From DAIDKA01 sp036267975 (lineage in GTDB: Bacteria > Pseudomonadota > Gammaproteobacteria > Steroidobacterales > Steroidobacteraceae), in assembly GCA_036267975.1 (NCBI GenBank), contig DATAVA010000012.1, forward strand, positions 124,001 to 188,000: a stretch of DNA of 64,000 bases. The letters are read 5' to 3'. Under the pieces are notes generated by a model. The model made no database searches. It was not told the origin of the DNA and worked only from the letters and a program-made list of their open reading frames with translations. A program made the position numbers and the translations under genes. Positions 24,711-33,143 of the stretch are shown piece by piece (the stretch's first letter is position 1; each line of letters opens with the position of its first letter).

Positions 24711-27700
24711 TGAAATTCAAGATTTTCAGTGTACTGATGATCGTCCTGGGACTGAGCGTGGCTTCCATTGGTGAGGCGCAGACTCTCCTCAGCGAGGATT
24801 TCACCGGCACCACGAGCAGTGTTGCGAAGGACAGCAATGGCAATGTCCTGGGCGGCAACTGGCTGTTCTTCAATGGCGCGTGTCTGACGGCGGGCAATAG
24901 CCCCGTCACAACCACTTTGTCGATCCCGGGCTGTGTCATCGACGGCGTCAACGACGTGCTGGGCACCTATTACATGAAGCAGGAAAACCACGACCTGTAT
25001 CTGTCCGGCGGCAGCAAGGGCTATCTAGGTAGCACTGCCGCGCCCGGCACCGGCCTGCTGCAGGCCCCCGATCCATCGGGCAAGGGCGCCCTGCGGTTCA
25101 CCAACGGCCAGCCGTACGGGCACGGCGAAAACGGCGCGATCGTCTCGGCTTACGCGTATCCGACGAATGCGGGTATTCAGGTGACGTTTAAAACCGTGAC
25201 GTATTACGGTGACGGCGGCGGCAACGGGCAGTCAGGTGCTGCCAATGGGAAGGACGGCGCGGATGGTCTGAGCTTCTACCTCGTGGACGGCTGCGTGCCC
25301 ATCGCGGGCGCGATCAAGCCGACCGGCCCCACTCCGTGCTCTTACCCCGCCAATAGTCCCTACGGGAATAACACCACGGCTGACGGAAGCGCCTTTTCTG
25401 CCACCGGCGCATTTGCGGCCATCGGTGCATGGGGCGGCAGTCTTGCCTATACCTGCAACAATGGCGCCAACGGCCCGGTCTTCAACGGACTGACGGGGGC
25501 CTATCTGGGCCTGGGCATCGATGAGTACGGTAACTTCCTGAATGGCACGACCAATACGCAAGGTTTTGGCAGCAACAGTAATCTGGGTGACAACACCGCC
25601 GACGGTGGCGGCCAGTACGCCAACCGCATCGGTCTGCGCGGGGCCGGCAACATTTCCTGGGCGGCACTCAATAACGCCTATGCCAATGATCCGAATGATT
25701 TGACCAAGCCCTATTACCCGACCTCATTGTTGACCTGTCCGGCGGGCTCCAACTTCGACTCCAACGCGAATATTTGCGCAGCCTGTCCCACGGGTTCCAC
25801 GTACAGTCCGGCCGGCACCTCGGGGCAGGTCGGTTCGTGCAGCTCGATTACCACGACTATCCTTGCCAGCTGTCCTGCCGGCTACAACTCGCCATTCATT
25901 TCGCCGATCAATGGCCAGCAGTACTGCATACCCACGAGCGCGGCCAGCCAATGCGTAACCGCCGGGGCCGGCTATACCTATCAAGGTACAGGCTCGGCAA
26001 TTAGCGGTCGTCCTGCGGGTTATTGCCTGAAGGGTGCCTCGAAAAAGAATCCGGACTCGGTCACGGGGACGGTGGCCTCGACCACAGTGACGCCGGAATC
26101 CGTGACTACCTCGGTCGTTCCCGCGCAGTACGCGGTTGAGCAGACCTGCAAAACCGGGAAGTTGTGGAATTACAAGGGCGCGAGCGCCAGCGGCGGCACG
26201 TCGAGCAACTCGGCCGGCCTGACGACTCTTCACAACGCCGCCAGCAATGCCAATCCTGGCAACACTGCCGATATTCTTGACTATCCGGCGATACCCGGCG
26301 GCTACAACGTGCTGACCGGTCTGAGCATTGCCAATGAGTCCGCGAACACTCGTACCGGTACGAGCGCGAATCCCACGACGACGATCTATTACAACCTGAA
26401 GATCACGACCGATGGACTGCTCAGTCTGTCTTACGCGACCGACATCACGGGCAATGGTCCGGGCTCCTATCAGCCGGTGCTCACCAACTTGAGCATCACC
26501 GGTGGCGCGAGCGCCTTTTCCAACGGAGCGCTGCCGAATTACGTGCGCTTCGGGTTCGCCGGGTCTACCGGCGGGGCCAGCAATATTCATGAAATCATGT
26601 GTTTCAAATCCGTGCCGGTGGTCCAGTCCGCCAGTTCGGCGGGCGTCAATCAGAAGCAGTCCGCGAAAGTCGAATCCGGTACGTTCGCCTACTTCGCCTT
26701 CTATGATCCGAACAAGTGGGTGGGCCGCGTCACGGCCAACTCACTGACCAATACCGCTGACAGCAATGGTGTCGAGACGGTGTCGATCAGCGCGACACCG
26801 ACCTGGGATGCTGCGTGCGTGCTTAACACCACCACGGCTACGCAGTGTTCGACGGGCGTCGCCACGACCGCGCAGGCACCGACCTCGCGTGTCATCGTCA
26901 CTTACAATGGCACCGCGGGTGCGCCGTTCGAATGGGCGAATCTGAGCACCACCACTCCCGGCCAGCAGGCCACACTTGCGGTCGGAGATGCTGCATCCGC
27001 GCCGAGCGCCAACCGCGTGAACTTCTTGCGCGGCGACCGTACTCAGGAGGTCAATTCCAGCGCGACCTGTGGGCAGCTGACGACCTCCAGCATGCCCTGC
27101 TTTCGCGCGCGCGACAGCGTCCTGGGCGACATCATCGACTCCAGCCCGACCTGGGTGGGGCCGCCGCAGTCACCCTATACGGCAACCTGGGGGGACAAGT
27201 TCGATTCGGCGACGGCGCCAGTGCCGCCGGAGAATTCCGGTCAGACCTACGTGGACTTTGCCTCCAAATCCTCGACCGGAAAGCTCACTCGCGAGAACAT
27301 CGTGTATGTCGGGGCCAACGACGGCATGCTGCATGGCTTCCGTAGCGGCGCCTCCGCGCAGGATGGCAGCTTCGATATGACCGCGCCGAATGACGGTCAG
27401 GAAGTCTTTGCCTACGTGCCGGGGTCCATCCTTCAAAGTCCCGTATCCCCAAGCTTCACGGGTTGCACGAGCCCCATGCCCCCCACGGCCACGGCCGGCA
27501 CATACTCCATCGCGCAGAACATCCACGGTGTAGATCCGGCCGTTGGCGCGACCGCAGCATGCACAGTCAGTGCGCTTGATTATTCCAATGTCCATTACGG
27601 CCACAACTTCTACGTCGATGCGACACCGGGAACGGGTGACCTCTTCTATGGTGGCAAGTGGCACACCTGGCTGGTCGGTGGTCTGGGGGCAGGCGGCGCG

Positions 27701-28987
27701 GCCATCTATGCCCTGGATGTCACTGATCCCGTGACGGCAATAGCGGCCAACGCCTCCAGTCCTGAGACTGCCGCCGCCGCTCTCGTGCTGGGAGAATGGA
27801 ACTCCAGCACCATCACCTGTCAGCTGCCGGCCTCCGGCTGCAACGCGAATCTCGGCAACACTTACGGCACGCCCATCATCCGCCGTCTGCATGACGGTGA
27901 TTGGGCGGTCATCTTCGGCAACGGTTTCGGCAGCCAGACGGGCGACGCCGGCATCTACGTCATGATCGTCGACCCCACCAGCGGCAGCCTCGGCGGCACC
28001 GTCGCCAACCCCGGCAAGGTCTACTACCTCAGTGCCTGCGGCACCTCCAGCACCTGCCTGGGTGGCAACGGCATTGGCTTTGTGACCAGCGCCGATCTGG
28101 ATGGCGACCACATCACCGACTACGTGTATGCCGGCGATCTGAAGGGCAACGTATGGCGCTTCGATCTGACCAATCCGTCGGAGAGTTCCTGGGCGGTCAC
28201 GCCGGGCCCATTGTTCAAAACAAAGAACGGTCAGCCGATTACCAGTGCACTGACGGTGGCCTCGGGCGCAACGCCGGCCGGCGTGAATACGCTGATGATT
28301 GACTTCGGTACGGGGCAGAAGAATCCGCTGACGAACCTCAATGCCGCCTGGTACCCCTCCACGGTCAAGCAATCCCTGTACGGGATCTGGGACTGGAATC
28401 TCAGCACCTGGAATGCGAAATCGGCCATTCAATACGCCACGGTGCCCTCGGCCGACGTTCCGAGCGGGCTCAGCTATACGAATCTGCTGCAGAACGTGGC
28501 GGTCGCGAACGGCACGACCGTGGATATTTCGGGAACCAGCACCGTGTGCTGGATGGATTCGAGTACCACCTGCAGCGGCGCGGCCGGACAGTTCGGCTGG
28601 TATATGGATCTGCCTGGCTCGCAGGGCACGGGCTCGGCGGAGCAAATCATCTACAACCCGCAGGTGCTCGGCAGTGCCTTCCAGGTGAACTCGATCGTTC
28701 CCGCCAGCAACAGTGGGGCGGCGTGCACCATCAATACGGATAAGGGCTTTTCCTACGCAGTCTCGGTTTTGTCCGGTGCCATCATTCCGAATTTCTTTAT
28801 CCAGTACGCAGACGCTCAGGCGGCCGGAGTCGAAACGGATGCCACCGGCACCTCATTCCCGGTCACTGCGGCAAACGGATCCACCTGGCTGATCTATCAG
28901 ACCGTGACGAATCAGCCCCAGGCCATGCAGGTTAACCTGGGCGCCAATACCGTCGGCCGCCGTCTGACCTGGGTGCAGCTGCGATGA
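24710..28987 (+). CDS. pilY1: PilY1 tip adhesin/assembly factor with lectin-like N-terminus
   Basis: Large secreted protein of 1425 residues that sits at the pilus tip and regulates extension and surface attachment. A signal peptide (1-23) is followed by a region resembling L-type lectin folds: DGADGLSFYLVDG, GAYLGLGIDEYGNF and, after a Cys-rich insertion of roughly residues 340-490, the closing strands YVRFGFAGSTGG and IHEIMCF. The C-terminal PilY1 beta-propeller begins near residue 830 with VYVGANDGMLHGF (about 865) and carries the calcium-binding loop DLDGDHITDYVYAGD at about 1129-1143, which in Pseudomonas PilY1 controls retraction. GGAGG lies 6-10 bases before the ATG. Overlaps pilX and pilE. 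Confidence 0.93.
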   Translation: MKFKIFSVLMIVLGLSVASIGEAQTLLSEDFTGTTSSVAKDSNGNVLGGNWLFFNGACLTAGNSPVTTTLSIPGCVIDGVNDVLGTYYMKQENHDLYLSGGSKGYLGSTAAPGTGLLQAPDPSGKGALRFTNGQPYGHGENGAIVSAYAYPTNAGIQVTFKTVTYYGDGGGNGQSGAANGKDGADGLSFYLVDGCVPIAGAIKPTGPTPCSYPANSPYGNNTTADGSAFSATGAFAAIGAWGGSLAYTCNNGANGPVFNGLTGAYLGLGIDEYGNFLNGTTNTQGFGSNSNLGDNTADGGGQYANRIGLRGAGNISWAALNNAYANDPNDLTKPYYPTSLLTCPAGSNFDSNANICAACPTGSTYSPAGTSGQVGSCSSITTTILASCPAGYNSPFISPINGQQYCIPTSAASQCVTAGAGYTYQGTGSAISGRPAGYCLKGASKKNPDSVTGTVASTTVTPESVTTSVVPAQYAVEQTCKTGKLWNYKGASASGGTSSNSAGLTTLHNAASNANPGNTADILDYPAIPGGYNVLTGLSIANESANTRTGTSANPTTTIYYNLKITTDGLLSLSYATDITGNGPGSYQPVLTNLSITGGASAFSNGALPNYVRFGFAGSTGGASNIHEIMCFKSVPVVQSASSAGVNQKQSAKVESGTFAYFAFYDPNKWVGRVTANSLTNTADSNGVETVSISATPTWDAACVLNTTTATQCSTGVATTAQAPTSRVIVTYNGTAGAPFEWANLSTTTPGQQATLAVGDAASAPSANRVNFLRGDRTQEVNSSATCGQLTTSSMPCFRARDSVLGDIIDSSPTWVGPPQSPYTATWGDKFDSATAPVPPENSGQTYVDFASKSSTGKLTRENIVYVGANDGMLHGFRSGASAQDGSFDMTAPNDGQEVFAYVPGSILQSPVSPSFTGCTSPMPPTATAGTYSIAQNIHGVDPAVGATAACTVSALDYSNVHYGHNFYVDATPGTGDLFYGGKWHTWLVGGLGAGGAAIYALDVTDPVTAIAANASSPETAAAALVLGEWNSSTITCQLPASGCNANLGNTYGTPIIRRLHDGDWAVIFGNGFGSQTGDAGIYVMIVDPTSGSLGGTVANPGKVYYLSACGTSSTCLGGNGIGFVTSADLDGDHITDYVYAGDLKGNVWRFDLTNPSESSWAVTPGPLFKTKNGQPITSALTVASGATPAGVNTLMIDFGTGQKNPLTNLNAAWYPSTVKQSLYGIWDWNLSTWNAKSAIQYATVPSADVPSGLSYTNLLQNVAVANGTTVDISGTSTVCWMDSSTTCSGAAGQFGWYMDLPGSQGTGSAEQIIYNPQVLGSAFQVNSIVPASNSGAACTINTDKGFSYAVSVLSGAIIPNFFIQYADAQAAGVETDATGTSFPVTAANGSTWLIYQTVTNQPQAMQVNLGANTVGRRLTWVQLR

Positions 28988-29478
28988 GGAACATTTCCAT
29001 GAAAGACTCGGCCATGAAATATCGGCACGGTTGCCGTCCGCGCGGGGCCGCTGGCTTCACACTCATCGAACTGATGGTTACCGTGGCCATTGCCGCCATC
29101 CTGCTCAGCATCGTGGTGCCGACATATCAGGCGCAGGTTCGCAAGTCACGGCGCACCGAGGCGAAGACCGCCATTCTGGACTTCGCGGCACGCGAGGAGC
29201 GTCTGTACGCCACACAGAATGCCTACAGCACCGATCCGGTGGCGCTGGGTTACACGGCGGCGGGGGGCAGCTGGCCGGTGAGCACCGGTACGTACTACCA
29301 GATCGAGGCGCCCACCAGTTCGGCTCCGACGGCGACGACGCCGGGCACGTTCAGCGTCACGGTGGATCCGGCACCGGCAAGCCCGCAATTGAGTGATACG
29401 ACCTGCGCCAGTTTCACGGTCACTCAGACCGGGGCGCAGAGCGCCACGGGCACCAACCCCAGCGCGTGTTGGCCGTAG
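28984..29478 (+). CDS. pilE: Type IV pilus minor pilin PilE
   Basis: Prepilin with a longer basic leader ending AG|FTLIELMVTVAIAAIL, then a short globular domain of the ComP/PilE class with YQAQVRKSRRTEAKTAIL and a C-terminal disulfide pair (Cys in DTTCASF and the final SACWP). 164 residues. ATG overlaps the pilY1 stop by four bases; last gene of the fimT-pilE operon. It faces the dehydrogenase gene with a 15-base spacer. Confidence 0.92.
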   Translation: MRNISMKDSAMKYRHGCRPRGAAGFTLIELMVTVAIAAILLSIVVPTYQAQVRKSRRTEAKTAILDFAAREERLYATQNAYSTDPVALGYTAAGGSWPVSTGTYYQIEAPTSSAPTATTPGTFSVTVDPAPASPQLSDTTCASFTVTQTGAQSATGTNPSACWP

Positions 29479-29493
29479 GCCCTGAGGCAGTGC

Positions 29494-30378
29494 TCAGCTG
29501 CGTGGCTTGACCGCCTTCGCAAAGAGCCGGTCCTTGAGCCTGAAGCAGGTGGAGATGTCCTCATCGCCATGGCCCTGCTCGATCAGATGCGCATATTCGG
29601 TGAGCATGCGTTCAACGAGCGGCAGCTGCACCCCAAAGGCCGCAGCCATGTCGTGGCAGATGCCGAGGTCCTTGGCATGCAGCCGCACCCGAAAACCGGG
29701 TGGGTAGGCGTTGCGGATCATGTTCGGCGCGCGGTGGACGAAGTACCAGCTCGAACCGGCGCCCTTGCCGAGGGTTTCGACCAATTTGTCCAGCGGCAGA
29801 CCATTGGCCTTGGCGAAGGCCATCGCTTCGCTCACCGCCTCGATGATGCCGGCGCACATGATCTGGTTGGTCGCCTTGGCCGCCTGCCCGGCGCCAACTG
29901 GGCCGAAGCGCGACACGGTGCGGCCCATGGCCGACAGTACCGGTTGTGCCTGCGCGAAGCTCGCGGCCTGCCCGCCGCACATGATGGCCAGCGTGGCCTC
30001 GCGCGCGCCTTCGGTTCCGCCGCTCACCGGGCAGTCCAGGAACGCCACACCCGCGCCGGCCAGCCGCGCGGCGACCGTGCGGGCCGTATCCGCGCCCACC
30101 GTTGAACAGTCGATGACCAGTTGGCCGGCGCGCAGGCCGGGCATAAGTGCCTCGGTGACTGCGAGGACGTCCGCATCCGCGGACACACACAGCACGATGG
30201 CATCCACGTCGCGGGCCAGCTCGGCGGGAGTGGCGGGCGCGGCACAGCGCAGTTCGGCGGCGAGGCTCGAGGCCTTGGCACCCGTGCGGTTCCAGACCGC
30301 CGTGAGCAGGCCGGCCTTGTGAAGATTGCGGGCCATGTGAGCGCCCATGGCGCCCAGACCCAGAAACCCGACCTGCAT
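29494..30378 (-). CDS. NAD(P)-dependent beta-hydroxyacid dehydrogenase (3-hydroxyisobutyrate dehydrogenase family)
   Basis: Two-domain dehydrogenase of 294 residues: an N-terminal Rossmann fold opening VGFLGLGAMGAHMARNLHKAG, the family substrate motif DCPVSGGTEGAREATLAIMCGG, and the catalytic Lys in GAGQAAKATNQI. The C-terminal helical domain follows. Family members act on 3-hydroxyisobutyrate, tartronate semialdehyde, succinic semialdehyde or glyoxylate; the substrate here cannot be assigned. It lies five bases after the DUF4124 gene on the same strand. Confidence 0.88.
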   Translation of the reverse strand: MQVGFLGLGAMGAHMARNLHKAGLLTAVWNRTGAKASSLAAELRCAAPATPAELARDVDAIVLCVSADADVLAVTEALMPGLRAGQLVIDCSTVGADTARTVAARLAGAGVAFLDCPVSGGTEGAREATLAIMCGGQAASFAQAQPVLSAMGRTVSRFGPVGAGQAAKATNQIMCAGIIEAVSEAMAFAKANGLPLDKLVETLGKGAGSSWYFVHRAPNMIRNAYPPGFRVRLHAKDLGICHDMAAAFGVQLPLVERMLTEYAHLIEQGHGDEDISTCFRLKDRLFAKAVKPRS

Positions 30379-30383
30379 CGCGT

Positions 30384-30836
30384 TCAGCTGCTGGCGCCGC
30401 CGGCGCAGGCTTCATCCATTGCCTGACGGGTCTTGACGCGCTCAGCATCGGCGTCCGCGTCGCTCATGTACTGCTTGGGCGCACTCGAGTCGCCGCCCGG
30501 CTGGTAGATGCGACGTGCGCGCATCACCTTGTCGTACTGTTCCTTCAGTTGTTTACACTGCTCGGCATGCAATGCCGCCATGTCCGACTGCACCTGCTTG
30601 GCCGCTGCCGCCTTGCCGGCGTCGGGGGCCAGGGTGTGATCGTTCGGGCCCGGTGCCGGTGCCTCCGCGGGTCCTGGCACGGAGTGCGAATGATCGCTCT
30701 TGATGAGTTCAGCCCCCAGCGACCATTGATCGCTGTAGTGCACCTGTCCTTGCGCATCTACAGTCTTGTAGACATCCGCGTTGGCTGCCGTGACGACCGC
30801 GGCAAGTGCTGCCAGGGCAATTGAAATACGCCGCAT
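30384..30836 (-). CDS. DUF4124 domain periplasmic protein
   Basis: A 150-residue protein with a signal peptide (about 1-20) and the DUF4124 signature DVYKTVDAQGQVHYSDQ at the mature N-terminus, a short beta-hairpin module common in proteobacterial envelope proteins. A Pro/Ala linker and an alpha-helical, charged C-terminal region with two isolated cysteines follow. Molecular function unknown. It is downstream of amtB but separated from it by a strong terminator, so it probably has its own promoter in the 30837-30930 spacer; no clear hexamers seen there. Confidence 0.82.
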   Translation of the reverse strand: MRRISIALAALAAVVTAANADVYKTVDAQGQVHYSDQWSLGAELIKSDHSHSVPGPAEAPAPGPNDHTLAPDAGKAAAAKQVQSDMAALHAEQCKQLKEQYDKVMRARRIYQPGGDSSAPKQYMSDADADAERVKTRQAMDEACAGGASS

Positions 30837-30929
30837 GGGTGGGCCTCCAGGCCGCCAGTGTAGCGCCGATCATGGCGCCGCAAACCTTGAACTCCGTCAC
30901 ATTCGGCAGTGCCCGCCATGCCCCGGGCC

Positions 30930-30969
30930 CGAAAAACAAAACCCCGGTCCCACTGTGGCGGACCGGGGT
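30930..30969 (-). terminator. Intrinsic terminator of amtB
   Basis: On the minus strand a 10-bp stem ACCCCGGTCC / GGACCGGGGT (30969-30960 and 30950-30941) with a 9-base loop is followed by TTTGTTTTT (30940-30932). It lies 43 bases after the amtB stop codon and is a textbook rho-independent terminator. Confidence 0.9.
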
Positions 30970-31012
30970 CAAGTCAGTCGCGGTGTCCGGTCCCGCGGCT
31001 GGCGCTCAAGGC

Positions 31013-32629
31013 TCAGTGCCCGTAGGCCTTCTCCCCATGGCTGGAGATGTCCAGACCCTCGCGCTCCTCTTCTTCCGTCACGCGGATGCCCATGACGAAC
31101 TTCAGCAAGCCGAAGCCGACGAGGGCGACGATGGCGGTCCAGCTGGCGACGATGGCCACCGCCTTGGCCTGGATCAGCAGCTGTGCCCAGATGCCAGGAT
31201 AGCCGACCTTGCCGGTCACCCAGTCCTGCACGCTGCCCGGGCCGCCGAGGGCGGGAGAGTTGAAGATGCCCGTGGTCAGGGCGCCGAACGTGCCACCCAG
31301 TGCGTGGACGCCGAACACATCCAGCGCGTCATCGGCGCGGATCATCCGCTTCAGGCCAGTGACGCCCCAGAAGCACACCACACCGACACCCAGGCCGATG
31401 ATGAAGGCGCCCGGGATGCCGACGTTGCCGGCCGCCGGCGTGATGGCCACGAGTCCCGCGACGGCACCCGATGCGGCACCGAGCATGGAGGGCTTGCCCT
31501 TCACGATCCACTCAATGCCCATCCAGGACAGCACGGCGCAGGCCGTGGCCAGATAGGTGTTCATGAAGGCCAGCGCTGCCGAGCCGTTGGCTTCCAGCGC
31601 CGAGCCGGCGTTGAAGCCGAACCAGCCGAACCACAGCATGGATGCGCCGATCATGGTCATGGTCAGGCTGTGCGGAGCCATGGACTCCTTGCCCAGGCCG
31701 ATGCGCTTGCCCAACAGGATCGCCCCGACGAGGCCCGCAACACCCGAGTTGATGTGCACGACGGTGCCGCCGGCGAAGTCCAGGGCGCCCATCTGCCAGA
31801 TGTAGCCGGCATGCGCGTTCATCGCGTCCGCCACTTTGGCCGACGTGTACGCGTCCGGGCCTTCCCAGAACCACACCATGTGCGCGACCGGCAGGTAAGC
31901 GAAGGTGAACCAGAACACCATGAACACGAGCGCGGCGGAGAACTTGATGCGCTCCACCAGCGAGCCGAGGATCAGGCAGCAGGTGATGGCCGCAAAGGTC
32001 GCCTGGAAGCCGACGTACACCAGCTCATTGAGCGGAACGCCTTTGTCGAAGGTGGCCGCATTGCTGAAGCTGCCATCGGCCGGGTTGAACGTGCCGTTCA
32101 GGAATAGCCTGCTCAGGCCGCCTATGAAGGGATTTGGTCCTTCGGTGAAGGCCAGTGAGTACCCGTAAATACACCACAGCACGGTGATCAGGGAGAAGCC
32201 CACGAACACCTGCATGAGCACCGAGAGCATGTTCTTTTCACGGACCAGGCCGCCGTAGAACAGCGCCAGGGCCGGCACCGACATGAAGAGGACGAGGGCG
32301 GTGGAGGTCATCATCCACGCCATGTCGCCCTTGTTCGGGGTCGGCGCCGGTGCGGCCGCCGGAGCGGAACTGGGCGCAGAACTCGCCGCTGCCGCGGCCG
32401 GAGCCGAGGTATCCGCAGCGGCGGGCGCTGCCGCAGCCGGGGCGGATGCCGCATCCGCGTAGCTGGCGTTGGGAGTGAAGCTGACCGCAGCAAACGTCAC
32501 TGTTGCCAAGGCCATCATCAACGCCGACCGCCCAGTGACGGCACGGAACAGGGATCTCAAAGGGGTGCCCGCCTGCGCCAGCCACTTAGGCTTGCGGGTG
32601 GGCTGCGAGGTCATTGGAGCGGTGAGCAT
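31013..32629 (-). CDS. amtB: Ammonium transporter
   Basis: Amt/MEP/Rh-family channel, trimeric in the inner membrane, conducting ammonium. An N-terminal signal-like hydrophobic segment and an Ala/Pro/Ser-rich stretch precede about 11 transmembrane helices. The twin pore histidines are in VVHINSG and FGVHALGG, and FGWFGFNAGSA is a family signature. The start at 32629 (ATG after GGGAGAGACC) gives 538 residues, longer than E. coli AmtB because of the Ala-rich N-terminus. No glnK gene lies next to it. A sigma-54 promoter and an NtrC-like site upstream imply induction under nitrogen limitation. Confidence 0.95.
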   Translation of the reverse strand: MLTAPMTSQPTRKPKWLAQAGTPLRSLFRAVTGRSALMMALATVTFAAVSFTPNASYADAASAPAAAAPAAADTSAPAAAAASSAPSSAPAAAPAPTPNKGDMAWMMTSTALVLFMSVPALALFYGGLVREKNMLSVLMQVFVGFSLITVLWCIYGYSLAFTEGPNPFIGGLSRLFLNGTFNPADGSFSNAATFDKGVPLNELVYVGFQATFAAITCCLILGSLVERIKFSAALVFMVFWFTFAYLPVAHMVWFWEGPDAYTSAKVADAMNAHAGYIWQMGALDFAGGTVVHINSGVAGLVGAILLGKRIGLGKESMAPHSLTMTMIGASMLWFGWFGFNAGSALEANGSAALAFMNTYLATACAVLSWMGIEWIVKGKPSMLGAASGAVAGLVAITPAAGNVGIPGAFIIGLGVGVVCFWGVTGLKRMIRADDALDVFGVHALGGTFGALTTGIFNSPALGGPGSVQDWVTGKVGYPGIWAQLLIQAKAVAIVASWTAIVALVGFGLLKFVMGIRVTEEEEREGLDISSHGEKAYGH

Positions 32630-32750
32630 GGTCTCTCCCGGTGTAGTTTCGTTTTCATAGGAATCCGCCAATCAGAGCGTCTTGCGCCAGTTTTGCAGGC
32701 AGACACCGCGCCTCAGACGCGGGTATGCTTTCGGCAGCGCGCTGGAAAGG

Positions 32751-32766
32751 TGCAGATTCCGTGCCA
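32751..32766 (-). promoter_or_regulatory. Sigma-54 (-24/-12) promoter of amtB
   Basis: On the minus strand TGGCACGGAATCTGCA matches the sigma-54 consensus TGGCAC-N5-TTGCA with one mismatch (C for T at the start of the -12 element), and both invariant GG and GC dinucleotides are present at the right spacing. Transcription would begin near 32740, leaving a leader of about 110 bases before amtB. Confidence 0.8.
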
Positions 32767-32819
32767 CGGGAATTTCCTCCAGAAATTCCGAGGTTTACGG
32801 GTGTTTGGGGCCTTGCTTT

Positions 32820-32834
32820 GCACCAACTTGGAGC
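32820..32834. promoter_or_regulatory. Candidate NtrC-binding site upstream of amtB
   Basis: GCACCAACTTGGAGC matches the NtrC dyad GCACC-N5-GGTGC at 9 of 10 defined bases. It lies about 55-70 bp upstream of the -24 element, a normal position for a sigma-54 activator site, and also just upstream of ubiK on the other strand. Confidence 0.65.
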
Positions 32835-32885
32835 CCAGTTCGGAGCGTATGCGTCAATGCGGGGCAGCCCCGCGAGGTTTCAGAA

Positions 32886-33143
32886 ATGGAAGCGTTATCG
32901 ATCGACGAAATTGCACGGCGCCTGCTGGCGAGCCTTCCGGCCGCCGTGCGCGGCGCCCAGGCCGACCTGGAGAAGAACTTCCGGGTGGTCCTGCACAGCT
33001 CACTGGGGAAAATGGATCTCGTCACCCGCGATGAGTTCGACGTCCAGACCAAAGTCCTGGAGCGCACCCGCGCGCGCTTGGGCGTGCTGGAGGGGCGGCT
33101 GGCCGAATTGGAGCAGGCCGGCCGCAGTGCCGGTTCGGCCTAG
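32886..33143 (+). CDS. ubiK: Ubiquinone biosynthesis accessory factor UbiK
   Basis: An 85-residue BMFP/YqiC-type protein with an N-terminal amphipathic part and a C-terminal coiled coil (about 45-80, TKVLERTRARLGVLEGRLAEL is the heptad region). UbiK helps the aerobic Ubi complex make ubiquinone and binds membranes. Start at the ATG 32886; longer in-frame readings run back through the amtB promoter region and are not credible. It abuts comM, an association also seen in other gammaproteobacteria. Confidence 0.88.
   Translation: MEALSIDEIARRLLASLPAAVRGAQADLEKNFRVVLHSSLGKMDLVTRDEFDVQTKVLERTRARLGVLEGRLAELEQAGRSAGSA

Noticed and set aside
27170..28645. Antisense frame of about 490 codons opposite pilY1
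   Set aside because: It lies wholly opposite a well-supported PilY1 propeller, is low-complexity in Arg, Ala and Gly and matches no family; such long antisense frames are normal in GC-rich DNA.
29482..29497. CTGAG/CTCAG hairpin between pilE and the dehydrogenase as terminator
   Set aside because: Only a 5-bp stem with no U-tract, and it overlaps a stop codon; too weak to call.
32630..32740. Possible riboswitch in the amtB leader
   Set aside because: The leader of about 110 bases shows no recognisable glutamine or other riboswitch core and no terminator/anti-terminator pairing by eye.
32886..33143. Longer upstream starts for ubiK (from about 32682)
   Set aside because: They would translate through the sigma-54 promoter and NtrC site of amtB and give an N-terminus unlike UbiK.
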